NCBI GenBank assembly: GCA_963921935.1
Contig: OY998177.1
Span: 10,257,754 to 10,321,753 of the forward strand
Direction: 5' to 3'
DNA: 64,000 nt
DNA from: Galeruca laticollis
Taxonomy: Eukaryota > Arthropoda > Insecta > Coleoptera > Chrysomelidae
The notes beneath the pieces are model-generated. The model made no database searches. It was not told the DNA's origin and was given only the letters and a program-made list of their open reading frames with translations. Position numbers and translations under genes: made by a program. Of this stretch, positions 46,958-61,026 are shown in pieces. Every line of letters begins with the position of its first letter. Positions within the stretch are counted from its first letter, which is position 1.

Positions 46958-47857
46958 TTATGCATTGATAGTGTGCTGTGTTAGGGGAAATATTTTAGGA
47001 ATTTTGTTCTTATTATTCTCATACTCCAAAATGTAATTATAGATGAGACTCAGATTTTGAGTATCTGATCTAGTGTTGAGGGGTCTTTCAATTTTACTAA
47101 TAAACACCATCTCCAAAAAAATCGTTTTATAGTAGTTATTTTCTCCAATTAAAACTTCAACTCCTTCGAAATCCATATCATGTTGTGATTCAATAACATG
47201 GGTCGACAGAGCGCAAGACGGCCTTCCCAATCTGCAATCGCTTTTGTGAGATGTTATTCTACCCTGCAAAAGCCTTGAGGTTTGTCCAATGTATGCTTTA
47301 TGACAATCCTTGCAATTGATCTTATACACAACATTGGAACTTTCTAACGGTTTGACTTTAGTTTTGGTGCGGGTAAACAGGGAACCTACAGTTTTCACAT
47401 TCCTCGTTGAAATCTTAACATGTGGAATGTGTTTCAAAACAGAAATAAGTTTGGGAGTCAGATCATTGATATAAGGTAAGGAAACAAATTTCATATCTGT
47501 TTCACGTATATCATCAACATTAGAACTCTTAACTATAGCCAACCGACGTTGGATTGGAAAAGAGGAACTGAAAATAATGTTGTTGAGAAGTTTAGAAGGA
47601 TAAGAATTATCAATAAATATATTGTAAAGCATTTTCAAATCACGATTTCTGTATTGAGGATGAGACAATTGGCATACGCGGCTTTTCATAGTATGAATTA
47701 AATTAACTTTCATTTGCATGGTGTGATTGGAATGGTAATTAAGAAATCTATTACTTGCCATGGGTTTACGGTACCAAGATGTGCGTAATACTCCTTGATT
47801 GTCTCTATGGACCTTCATGTCAAGAAAAGGAATGTAGTGATCTGTTTCTGTTTCAAC
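46958..47857 (-). CDS. PLE-2 left arm: RT end, linker, GIY-YIG nuclease
   Basis: Minus-strand frame from the palindrome centre to TGA-side end at 46958. It begins within ETETDHYIPFLDMKVH, the last RT block, then SWYRKPMASNRFLNYHSNH, a linker, and the nuclease VVYKINCKDCHKAYIGQTSR (about 47340-47280), ITSHKSDCRLG, ALSTHVIESQHDMDF and FLEMVFISKIE. The upstream frame continues across the centre into antisense sequence (to 47956), which is not real coding. It differs from the right arm at very few residues (KTIFLEMVFISK against KRIFLEMVFINK; a Thr-Ile against Thr-Asn near the end). RT catalytic motifs are missing. Confidence 0.85.
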   Translation of the reverse strand, partial: VETETDHYIPFLDMKVHRDNQGVLRTSWYRKPMASNRFLNYHSNHTMQMKVNLIHTMKSRVCQLSHPQYRNRDLKMLYNIFIDNSYPSKLLNNIIFSSSFPIQRRLAIVKSSNVDDIRETDMKFVSLPYINDLTPKLISVLKHIPHVKISTRNVKTVGSLFTRTKTKVKPLESSNVVYKINCKDCHKAYIGQTSRLLQGRITSHKSDCRLGRPSCALSTHVIESQHDMDFEGVEVLIGENNYYKTIFLEMVFISKIERPLNTRSDTQNLSLIYNYILEYENNKNKIPKIFPLTQHTINA

Positions 47858-48793
47858 CAGTTCAATAGTTTGGATAAAGACATCCAGTTCACGGTTGAAA
47901 CAGAAACAGATCACTACATTCCTTTTCTTGACATGAAGGTCCATAGAGACAATCAAGGAGTATTACGCACATCTTGGTACCGTAAACCCATGGCAAGTAA
48001 TAGATTTCTTAATTACCATTCCAATCACACCATGCAAATGAAAGTTAATTTAATTCATACTATGAAAAGCCGCGTATGCCAATTGTCTCATCCTCAATAC
48101 AGAAATCGTGATTTGAAAATGCTTTACAATATATTTATTGATAATTCTTATCCTTCTAAACTTCTCAACAACATTATTTTCAGTTCTTCTTTTCCAATCC
48201 AACGTCGGTTGGCTATAGTTAAGAGTTCTAATGTTGATGATATACGTGAAACAGATATGAAATTTGTTTCCTTACCTTATATCAATGATCTGACTCCCAA
48301 ACTTATTTCTGTTTTGAAACACATTCCACATGTTAAGATTTCAACGAGGAATGTGAAAACTGTAGGTTCCCTGTTTACCCGCACCAAAACTAAAGTCAAA
48401 CCGTTAGAAAGTTCCAATGTTGTGTATAAGATAAATTGCAAGGATTGTCATAAAGCATACATTGGACAAACCTCAAGGCTTTTGCAGGGTAGAATAACAT
48501 CTCACAAAAGCGATTGCAGATTGGGAAGGCCGTCTTGCGCTCTGTCGACCCATGTTATTGAATCACAACATGATATGGATTTCGAAGGAGTTGAAGTTTT
48601 AATTGGAGAAAATAACTACTATAAAAGGATTTTTTTGGAGATGGTGTTTATTAATAAAATTGAAAGACCCCTCAACACTAGATCAGATACTCAAAATCTG
48701 AGTCTCATCTATAATTACATTTTGGAGTATGAGAATAATAAGAACAAAATTCCTAAAATATTTCCCCTAACACAGCACACTAACAATGCATAA
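47850..48793 (+). CDS. PLE-2 right arm: RT end, linker, GIY-YIG nuclease
   Basis: Plus-strand frame. Reading FNQFNSLDKDIQFTVETETD across the 36-base centre gives ordinary Penelope RT sequence, so the centre belongs to this arm and the left arm is the secondary copy. It continues PFLDMKVHRDNQGVLRTSWY, the linker, the nuclease YKINCKDCHKAYIGQTSRLL (near 48424-48480) and ends at TAA (48791-48793). There is no internal stop. Like the left arm it lacks the catalytic part of the RT, so it is a 5'-truncated copy. An in-frame stretch upstream (47795-47849) is the antisense of the left arm. Confidence 0.87.
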
Positions 48794-49293
48794 CATCTTC
48801 GTTAATGTAGTGTTCGCTGGTTTGCATTTTAGTTAAAGGCCATTTTGTGTTGTTCCGTGCTCACCGTGTTGTTCCATGCTAATTGTCACTTTTACCATTT
48901 GTTATCATTTGTTTTCATTTGGAGTTTTGTCAGTAATTTCTAACATCTTAAAATGTAATATTCATTGTGTGGTTGGTCCGATAAAAATATCCAAATCAGT
49001 ACAATGTTATTGTTTGTAACGGTTTTTTGTGTTATTTTTAAATGTTTTTTAAATGTATATATTGTTTATTGAGTTTTTATTGTTTCCAACTTTTATGGTA
49101 TAGTCGATCTGACAATCCATTTTAGTAAGTACGACTATGTTTTGTAACGTATTGTTTTTTAAATATATAATATTTGTAGTCATCCTGAGGAAGACCCCAA
49201 ACAAGGGTTGAAAGCTTGATGAATAATAAAATTGTTTGATTTCTCACCAGCCCCACTGTTGACTGCTACACCCAGTTCTTGATGAACATATTT

Positions 49294-49296
<3 letters not shown>

Positions 49297-49342
<46 letters not shown>
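49297..49342. repeat. (TA)n tract
   Basis: TA repeats directly after ATATTTTG, the point where the right arm of PLE-2 stops matching the left arm. Confidence 0.95.
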
Positions 49343-49346
<4 letters not shown>

Positions 49347-50883
49347 TTCCACTATTTAAAATGTAAAAGAAACATTGGAATAAGGAAAACTATTTATATT
49401 TGTATGCAATACTTTCGATACACACTGTATTATAAGTATAATCAATAATTTTGAAAGATTCGGTATAAAAATCAAATGTGACATTTTAATTTTCGGATGA
49501 CGTTTATATAGAATATATTTAATGATAGACAGAATTATATTACATTTTGGAGAATATATTTGAAATTTTAAAATACCGATGTCTCTGCTATCAAAATTAC
49601 AATGATAATAAAAGAATTCAAATCTCTTTTTGTTATAAGGAAACATAAATTAGTATTTCTTGAAAAAAAGGAATTTTTCGTAACCAAAAGAGAGGAGATT
49701 CATTTATTTGAAGAAAGTTTAGTTAGTTGTGTTTGAAATCCCGAAGAGGCGACATCGTAATTAGAGTTGTCTCAATTTTTGGTAGATAGTAGAAGTTGTA
49801 TATTTATACAACCAGATTCAAAAGCCATTTCATTATAAAGCCAGTGCGTGCATAATTCGAATGAGAATTTCATCGTGTGTTGTGAATGTGTTCCAGATTT
49901 CTAAATAGAATTTAGAATGTTTCCTGAATTCTAAGATCCATTAGAATTGTACGAGTTGTCCAGTTATTAGTTGGTGAGTCCGATCCAGTTTCTTTACAAT
50001 AATTACTCGAGAAATAATAAGGTCTATTTTTAAATTAAATTTGACATAGATGCATGTATTAGATTTTTGATTGCAAACAAAATTAATAAATCATATAAGA
50101 AAATTCACGTAAGAGAAGAGAAGTTTTGAACTAGAAAAATTTGAGTGAAGCTTGTTTTTGACATTTATCCTTATCAAGATTTAGATCGACAATTGGAACT
50201 TTTATTAAACGTCTTTCATTAGGTTAAATTATAGCATATAGGTTGTAGTAATTTTGAGTTTCGTAGGAATTACGACTGTTGTTTCGTTGTGATAATTTTG
50301 GGGATATTAATTTGTTAATTTGTATTTGAATCTAGTAGTATAATATGGAATTTTGCATTCCGACTTACTATATATAGTCTTTAGATTACATTATTTCAGG
50401 AAATTAAACATTTTTTTATTAAATAAAACTGTCGATCAAATCAGTGACAGTTGGTAATTTTCAGTGACAGAAATATTGGAAACGTCATCAGAGATTTAAA
50501 GTGCCTTCTATAGTATTAAACATACAGTTATGATAGGTTCTGACCAATAGTGAAACAAATAATTTGGAGACACGTGAAAATTTAAACAAATTTTGAATAA
50601 TCAATTTTTTTAACAGTCTGATCCCACCCTGAGAGAAGAATAATAGGTCGATTACACATATAAATTCAATAATTTAGAAATTCTAAATTAATATTTATTA
50701 GAGCCGGGCATATTTTTGACAACTACTGTCAGAGTAGAAATTTCTTACATAAGGTTTTAAGTTGTATGTACAAAAATTGTCGCTGCGACAATATACATCA
50801 ACGTGAGGTGAATTGAAATTTATCTTTACAGGAAGGTTTACATTAAAATTAAATAATTAAAATTCATCATAGGGAATTAGATA
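49343..50883 (+). mobile_element. Gypsy-B 3' end, copy 2
   Basis: From about 49530 (ACAGAATTATATTAC) to 50883 this is the inverse of about 36400-37780. Here it reads in plus orientation. The match starts exactly where the RT of copy 1 is cut, so copy 2 contains the 3' region with different upstream sequence (49343-49529). No coding region. It ends in a (TA)n tract. Confidence 0.75.
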
Positions 50884-50884
50884 T

Positions 50885-50955
<71 letters not shown>
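50884..50955. repeat. (TA)n tract
   Basis: TA repeats between the Gypsy-B fragment and the 3' end of PLE-1 copy B. Confidence 0.93.
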
Positions 50956-52184
50956 GAAGGTAGTTATTTTGCCAATAACTAGTTAAAACAAATATTAGTG
51001 GGGGATTTGGCATCTGAGACAAAGAATACTCTGTTTAATTAGTCCGAGCTTTCGAAAATGTTTATTTCCAGTCTCAGGGACACTACAATCGATAAAAATA
51101 GTCAAAATTTAAAAAAAAACAATAAAATTAACACTTACATCAAGTGAGGTTATTTGTCATTAAGTTGGTGTACATGTAAAAACAACATCAATGTGCTTTT
51201 TCTTTCCTTGAACAATGGTTCTTAATAATTTCAATGTACGAAATTACATGTTAAAATTATCACAATATCTAGAATTTCTCTAATATATACAATTTTTCTG
51301 ATTAAAACAGATCAGCTACCACGTGAAATTTAATAAAATTTTAAAGTTAGGAAACTGTCACTGAAGAATTCTTCTCTTCCATTGACGACCTCATTGAGAC
51401 TTATACATGGTTATCTGGCTACATAAATCAATGGAAGGAGGCCGCCTTACTGAAGTTCTCTCAAACAATACTGTTTATATATTTATAATGTTGTTAAAGT
51501 ATGTGACAGTTTTGTATTCAAATTGATTGTTAACAGGTATGCATAAATAGAACTAAGGTTATCAATATCTGTACGTTTGTTCATAATGTTAGGTGTTTGC
51601 GGAATATATGTCATTTCCAAGAACGTTCTCTTGGTATTATTAGTTTCGGTGGCTAAAATATGAAAATTGTCATAATCCATTACATGACCCTCACTGCGCA
51701 CATGTTCCGCCAAAGCACATCTGTCAGGGTGCAGTCTACTATCACTCTAATGAGATATTATGCGGTCTTCATGTCTAAGAGCGGGACTGATTGTTGGTTA
51801 TCTTCAGTTTCTATAGTAAACTGTATGTGAGGATCGAGATCATTAAATACGTATTATAGAATCTCGTCTATACCATCTCTCGGGATAGAAAGGATTATGT
51901 CATCGACATATTTCTTAACAAAAAAGGTTTATAAGTTAGTACTGGTAGAACAATATCCAACACGTCATCCTTTACATAACTAGCCAAAATGGGCGATATT
52001 GTTGCACCCATTGCTGTTCCAAAAGTTTGCTTGTAAAATTGATTATTAAACGAAAAATAGTTATTCTCAAACACGAAAGTGATACGCTAGTAACGTTTGT
52101 GGTGTGGAGACCTCGAAACCAGTAAAAGACCGTATAACATCTCATAAGAGTGATAGTAGACTGCACCCTAACAGATGTGCTTTG
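50956..52184 (-). mobile_element. PLE-1 copy B, minus strand, internally deleted
   Basis: 3' UTR 50956-51480, nuclease C-terminal part 51483-51770 (minus strand), then a direct join near 51771 to linker sequence: about 540 bases present in copy A (32568-33113) are missing. RT sequence with the inverse of GTPMGA and YVDD blocks lies at 51785-52080. At 52081-52184 comes the same inverted junction as in copy A, cut off at 52184 by the Tigger sequence. Confidence 0.88.
51483..51770 (-). pseudogene. PLE-1 copy B nuclease C-terminal fragment
   Basis: Minus strand reads AEHVRSEGHVMDYDNFHILA and RTFLEMTYIPQTPNIMNK, the C-terminal part of the GIY-YIG nuclease of copy A. The catalytic YMGQT region is deleted, so this copy encodes no nuclease. 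Confidence 0.85.
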
Positions 52185-53420
52185 TTGTTGGTTTTCCTGA
52201 AAATCTGGTGGGGGAAATTTTCTTTCGGTTAAAATACTGGCGGCAAAAGCTTCTTCAGGAATTGCTTGGGGATTAAATGCATATATGCCTGGGCAAGAAA
52301 AACCGGATGTGATGTTTTGGAGCGTAACCGCTTTGTCCCAAACAATAGAAAAAAATTCTCCAAATCTTTGTTTTGGTATGCAACGATTCTTGTGTCGAGT
52401 CCAGTACAAAAGGACCTGCTCGTCCCAATAATACTCAAATGACTTAAACACTGCTTTATCCATCGGTTGAAGTTCTTGTGTCGTATTACTGGGAAGACAG
52501 GAAAGAGTAATGTCATGAGCTTCGGCAGTGTCTACGATGGATGTATCCGAATGGCAAGATGCGCCATCAAAAATTAATAAACATTTGCCAGGAGGTTTAT
52601 ATCTTGTCCGATGATTTATCCAGGTATTAAATGTCCCGATCGTCATACTGGCCTTTGGAGTCATAAGAGTTAAAGTCCCTGCGGGTAGATTATCACACCA
52701 TTCTGGTTTTAGTCTCTGACCTTTAAAAAGAATGGCAGGTGGAATTCGTCCCCCAATCGCAGACCCACAACTTACAATCGTCACATTTTCGGCGTGCTCT
52801 GGTGCCACTAGGTGCACCCTTTTTGCTCCCTTTTTAGCCAAGGCAGATTGTTGATGGTGGAGCAACAACCTACATCCCTTTTCATCTACATTAAATATTC
52901 TTTCAGGTTTGTCCATGAGATCTAATTCCAATAGAACAGCCTTAAGTTTATTAAAATAATCACTTACAATACTTTTATTAAGTTTTTGAGCCCGCGCCGG
53001 ATTCATATTCTGGGCTCGCCTAGGAGAAATGCCCGGGTGTCTTCTTAAAAATACCTTCAACCAATATCGTCCAGCTACTCGTTTTTCTCGTGAGAATAAA
53101 TGAGGGATATGATTTTTTTCGCAATAATTGTAAACGCACCTTTTGACAATTCCTTTTGTCATAGGGTAGCCTACCTCAGCCAGTCTGATAATACGTCTTA
53201 CCAGTTCATTCTTTTGGTCATCTGTGAGTATAGTTTTCCTACCTAGTCGCTGCTTTCTATTGGAACCTTTTTCTATGTAACGATTGATGGTTCTCCTTGA
53301 TATACGAAATTCTTTCGCTGCTGAGTTCTTTGACTGTCCATTTGCAACAGCATTTAGTGCTCGCTGAAGATTTTCTTCTGTCCATTGAGATCTTTGGCCT
53401 TTAGATTTATAAGGGGACAT
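51972..53420 (-). CDS. pogo/Tigger transposase with PLE-derived tail
   Basis: Start ATG at 53420 (MSPYKSKGQRSQWTEENL). The N-terminus is a Psq-type helix-turn-helix (residues about 10-55), followed by a CENP-B-type DNA-binding domain (about 65-140, with RYWLKVFLRRHPGIS). The DDE domain has its acidic residues in FNVDEKG (about 179), LLIFDGASCHS (about 290) and QELQPMDKAV (about 322). No internal stop is present. From about residue 412, after PPPDFQENQQQ, the frame leaves the transposase and reads ~70 codons of antisense Penelope sequence to 51972. The base pattern TTTCAG just before the ATG may be a splice acceptor. Binding and catalytic regions look intact; the natural C-terminus is gone. 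Confidence 0.88.
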   Translation of the reverse strand: MSPYKSKGQRSQWTEENLQRALNAVANGQSKNSAAKEFRISRRTINRYIEKGSNRKQRLGRKTILTDDQKNELVRRIIRLAEVGYPMTKGIVKRCVYNYCEKNHIPHLFSREKRVAGRYWLKVFLRRHPGISPRRAQNMNPARAQKLNKSIVSDYFNKLKAVLLELDLMDKPERIFNVDEKGCRLLLHHQQSALAKKGAKRVHLVAPEHAENVTIVSCGSAIGGRIPPAILFKGQRLKPEWCDNLPAGTLTLMTPKASMTIGTFNTWINHRTRYKPPGKCLLIFDGASCHSDTSIVDTAEAHDITLSCLPSNTTQELQPMDKAVFKSFEYYWDEQVLLYWTRHKNRCIPKQRFGEFFSIVWDKAVTLQNITSGFSCPGIYAFNPQAIPEEAFAASILTERKFPPPDFQENQQQSTSVRVQSTITLMRCYTVFYWFRGLHTTNVTSVSLSCLRITIFRLIINFTSKLLEQQWVQQYRPFWLVM

Positions 53421-53895
53421 CTGAAACCCAGAAAAAATTAATTAGATACCCAGCTGTATGTAATTCGCTGGGCTATAGGCAATACGCCCAGTGGGCATAT
53501 TAACTTCACCTGTATGTGGGCATATTACCTACAAGTCACTTAAACAATATTTCTAATTTCTTTTCATATCAACATATTCATCAAAAAAATACATGGCAAT
53601 ATTAAGCGCAAAAAACAAGCTTTCTTCTCATATATTCACCTTATTTTAAATGTTAATCCTTAGTACAATTACAAGCGATTTAAATACACAATTTTTTGTA
53701 ACTGATGGCTTCCCAACACAAACCACGTGCACCTCAAGTTCGCTTGAATGCAACTGAGCGCGGGTTGGTTTAATATTAACTTTAAGCATGAACATAAGTG
53801 ACTTGTCAGCTATTTGTTAATCAAAAGTCAAACTAATAAAAAATGGAGCCGGTGGGCATATTACCAACATGAGCATATTCCCTTCACCTACCTTA
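52185..53895 (-). mobile_element. pogo/Tigger transposon, 3' end lost
   Basis: The transposase runs from 53420 down to 52185, where PLE-1 copy B begins. Upstream, to about 53895, repeated GCATATTA..TTCACCT words (53497, 53519, 53854, 53873) resemble the terminal and subterminal motifs of such elements. The outer end abuts the Jockey-like sequence. Confidence 0.75.
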
Positions 53896-53899
53896 GTCT

Positions 53900-54585
53900 G
53901 GAAGGATGTTGTGGTTTAGGTATAAGGGTGGTGGTTTTTTTCTTGGTGTGATGATTATATTTTGTAGGTCTTGTATTATGTTTGATAATTGATTGGTGTC
54001 TTTAATTTTGTCTGTAATTATTAATTGTTCGTTAATGTGTTTTCTGCATTGTGTCTAGTTATTTGTGGCGTAATCGTGATTTTTTTTAGGACACGGGTGT
54101 ATGGAATGTGTTATTTTTAATTCTAATAGGATGGGATCGTGATCGGAATTGAGGCCTGGGACGGTTTTTAGTTTGGTGCTTGTGTGTATTATTCTGGGTG
54201 AATAATTGTTGGATGGGAAGTGAGTGGGTTTATCTGTGCTGTATATGTGACAGTCCGAGTTATTGCAGAACCCTTGCAGAGTATTTCCATTTGTGTTTTG
54301 CTATGTAGCACAGGAGGCTTACAGTTTAAGTCGCCCACTATAAGAACCCTATTGTGTGTCTTTGTTATCTTGAAGAAATCTATTTCGGTTAATCTATTGA
54401 AAGAGTGGCTGTATTCCCAAACGAGTTTGAGCTTGTTATCAATTAGTAGTGAGATATGCTCAATTAAAGAATTATTTGGTTGCAGGAGTTGGATGTCTAC
54501 GTATTTTTTTATTAATACCGCGATAACACCACCGCCGACATCTGGGGGTTGGCTCCTTGGTTTTTACGGGACTGGGTGGTGTTGA
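53900..54585 (-). pseudogene. Jockey-like ORF2 endonuclease, partial, left copy
   Basis: Minus-strand pieces: YVDIQLLQPNNSLIEH (near 54500), HNRVLIVGDLNCKPP (near 54340), a GDxN catalytic motif, and LNSDHDPILLELK (near 54160), the SDH box. Frames change between these. The RT is missing because the element stops at about 53896. It lies directly downstream of ORF1 as expected. Confidence 0.72.
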
Positions 54586-54641
54586 TTTGTTATGAGGCTC
54601 TTGCTTTCGGCTTGGGTGGCAGGCTCGGGAAGTAATCTTCT

Positions 54642-55575
54642 TCAGCACGTACGTTTTTGTTCTAGGGGTTGATTGTGGGCACTGGAGCTGGTATGTATCC
54701 TGTAACTTCTGTTTCTTGATTTTGGATCTTCTCTGATCGAGCCACTTTCCTCGCTTGATATACTCCGGACAGATCCATGCGTTGGCGGGGTGATCGCCGT
54801 TACAGTTGGCGCATTTTGCAGGTTTAGACACGTCCTTAGGGCACTTTGGAGGAGGTGTGGTGCAGCACAGTTAAGACATCTCGTGGCCCTGCCACAATTC
54901 GAGGATGCATGACCCCACAGCTGGCAAATGTGGCATTGTATACTCTGCCGTCTAAATTCCCATTGGACTCTAGTATGCTCGGTTATTCTTACATTTTTGT
55001 TTAAATAATCGAGTATTATTTTGGAATCTGTAACCACTAAGTATATTGGTTTACCTTTCGTTGTCATTCGAAAAATATCTTTGATTGTGAGTTTGTATAA
55101 TGTTAAGAGTTCTTCTTTCAATTCGTCGAGTTGTATTCCCTCGATTCGCCCTCTCAGGACGAAGGCGTGGTTTTTTTCTCTCTCCTAGAGTATGTATGGA
55201 TTGGTAATTTCTTCGTACGAAGAGCGAATTCTAGATTTTCGAAATGTATCACTTCTTTAGTAAATATAATTGTGGAGTTTGCAGTGTATTTCATCTCAAA
55301 GTTTTTTTCATTTCCATTTTTAATTTTTTTACCATTTCACGATGTGCTGATACGTTTCCGTCAATCACAATGAGGGGACATGCTGTATTCGTTTTTTTTT
55401 GCTCGAAATTGGTGCGTCTTTTGCTTTTGCCTTTTTGTTCTGATGTTTGTTGATGCCTTCGTCCGATGTGTCTGATAAAGAGTTATATTTTCTAAATTTA
55501 GTTTATTTTCTCTTTTTTTGTGAAGGTGCGGCTACTTGATTTTCATCCTCTGATATTCCTGACAACGAATCGTAT
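54642..55575 (-). pseudogene. Jockey-like ORF1, left copy
   Basis: ORF1 proteins coat the element RNA. Minus strand: SGISEDENQVAAPSQKKRK begins near 55560. A basic Lys-rich stretch follows, then NHAFVLRGRIEGIQLDELKEE (from about 55170) and VTDSKIILDYLNKNVRITEHT. Two zinc knuckles come next: CHICQLWGHASSNC (about 54941-54900) and CLNCAAPH. The frame is interrupted at an A7 run near 55170 and again in the basic stretch; 55121-54642 is the longest clean part. The pattern of a conserved RG-containing domain followed by knuckles is typical of Jockey/CR1-group ORF1. Confidence 0.8.
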
Positions 55576-55798
55576 TTGTTTTCTGTCCTCGATAGTTATT
55601 GAGCTTTTGTTGTTGGTTTTATGGATGTGGTGAATTTAGTGATTTTTTTTGGATCATAAATTCCGGTGGCGTGGTATCAGCCACGTCCATTTGGTTGCTA
55701 TGTGGAAGGGGCGTTGTACGAGTTAAAATTTATATTCAAATTCTTCCTGCGAATAATACATTAATTACATTAATTTTCGCCCCTGAAATTTACGCATT

Positions 55799-59063
<3,265 letters not shown>

Positions 59064-59139
<76 letters not shown>
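59064..59139. repeat. (TA)n tract, right of the satellite array
   Basis: Pure TA repeats, then the inner palindrome arm starts with TACTGTGGTTTACTTTC. Confidence 0.95.
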
Positions 59140-59141
<2 letters not shown>

Positions 59142-60920
59142 CTGTGGTTTACTTTCCTATGAATAAAATTTTTTATTCGCCTGGTATATTGAAAATAATT
59201 TTCAAATGTGTCAAGAAATAATTACACCTACCTTTTATACTTTTTTAAAAATCCTAGTTTTAACTATATAGTTGAGAACTCAATAACCTCAGGATCTTGG
59301 GTTCATGGAATTGAATAATTTTTTTACTAATTTATATTATAAGCGCCGAAAATTTTTTTAATTAATCAAAAAGTTTCAAATAAAAAATGAAATTCTTGGT
59401 TTTCATTTCCTTACAAATTTTTACAGAACGGTCCTGTACATTCTGTTTCGACACCTCCCTCAAGCTACGATACGCCTCATCAATGATGCCAACTGATAAA
59501 TTGAACAATTATCTCGAAATGAAATTCACCAACAATGTAGTTAAATATTTCCAAGTAGAAAACATTATGTAATGTGAAATCATGGAAAAACAAATACATT
59601 ATACGAATACAAAATTTTAATGAGAATAACTTATCTAGAGTGATCGTTCATCCAATAAACATTCACAAAAATGGATTATTATTGAATATAGGTACAATTA
59701 TGCAACATATTATACACACTGAATAGATCATATGATGTCAAAAAACTTTTAAACGCAAAATGGCGGATATGGTGATGGTTAATGTCTGTGAAATTTCAAA
59801 GTTTACCGAGATAAACACAAAGTTTATTTAACTTTTAGAACGAAATAATTTTTAGATACCTGTTCACTTATGTCCAATTCACATTGATTTAATTCTTCTT
59901 GTAGGTTTCTTCCTGGGATACTATACGGTCCCTACTGTTTGGGTATAAACCAAAGATGATGTTTTACTTCATCTACATCAATATATCTTTGATGGGTTTT
60001 CATTCAGACTCAAATTCTTTCTGAGATGTATCGTGGAGATATTATTTCCACGATACAAAACTTTACTTCATTATACGGATCAATATAGAGGTTAGTATTC
60101 TGCTATTTTTACCAATCTCTTGTTACTTTTCTATTCATCAGTTTCTTTTACAAATTCTATTAAATTATTTTAATGAATTATGTATTCCTTCTTACTTTTA
60201 CCATTCAGAATACACAGCTCTTCTAGTTAATATTCCATTTTTTGTTCCAAAAATTCAATTTTCTCACCCCCATTCATTGTTAAAAAATTTCCACCTAGTT
60301 ATTAGTGTTCATTATCAACAACCTTCCCCCTCCATTTTTCTTAATTAATAAATCAGCTTGCCGCTAATTAAAACATTTCAAGTATAAATCACCAATCAAA
60401 CAAGTTATAAAATTTTTTGTTGGTAAATCACATCTCAGGTTTCAAATTATTTATTTATCTATTTCAGAACATTCCGTTTTATACTTCCAAATAATCAAAT
60501 TATACTTCCTTTTATATAATTTCCAAAATGTTTTAAACTGACAGTTATATTTATTTTCATTTGATCTATTAAACATGACAAATAATGTCACAAATGTCAG
60601 ACATTATAACCCTAATGTTTTTATTATTTTGACTTTTATTCCTTGACATACTCTGAAATAGTTTTCTAGTGTTTCCGAAAAGTTTCTTACGATATCTAAT
60701 TAGGATATTTTAAAACAAATCATAATCTTTTGACTATTACTATCTACTACATATGTGTATGTACAGGGTAAATTATAAATTTTCTTTATGTTTCTTCGGT
60801 TTGATTTACTATTTATTTTATGAATTGATGATTTTCCTTTTCCTTCCATAGATCAGCTATTTCTTTTGATTCAAATGGTAATCAAATTTTTAAATTTAAT
60901 ATTTACATACAGTGTGTAGC

Positions 60921-60922
<2 letters not shown>
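59140..60922 (+). repeat. Inner palindrome arm, left (1.78 kb)
   Basis: Reverse complement of 61027-62751 with indels that add about 58 bases on this side. Non-coding AT-rich sequence. A 61-codon frame at 59387-59572 is not preserved in the other arm. Origin of the arm sequence is unknown; it may be the 5' flank or UTR of the neighbouring Jockey-like element. Confidence 0.88.
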
Positions 60923-60982
<60 letters not shown>

Positions 60983-61026
60983 AAAAGAACTTGCGACACT
61001 TTGTATATAATAATATGGGAAAAAAG
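60923..61026. repeat. Palindrome centre: (TA)n plus 46 bases
   Basis: TA repeats up to about 60980, then GGAAAAGAACTTGCGACAC and an AT-rich stretch. The inner palindrome is centred on this tract. Confidence 0.9.

Larger units (their letters stand above)
46420..49296. mobile_element. PLE-2, Penelope-like fold-back palindrome
   Basis: 46455-47857 and 47894-49296 are reverse complements: each 1,403 bases, symmetric around 47875.5 with no net indels, and a 36-base centre. The left arm has 35 more bases before the (TA)n. Each arm carries the RT end, linker, GIY-YIG nuclease and 3' UTR of one Penelope-like family, different from PLE-1. The RT catalytic box is absent from both arms. (TA)n tracts lie on both sides. 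Confidence 0.93.

Noticed and set aside
47795..47849. N-terminal extension MIVSMDLHVKK of the PLE-2 right-arm frame
   Set aside because: It is the antisense of the left arm. The same extension appears on the minus strand because the locus is a palindrome.
59387..59572. 61-codon frame in the inner palindrome arm
   Set aside because: The matching region of the other arm (about 62340-62520) has indels that break it, so it is not conserved as coding.
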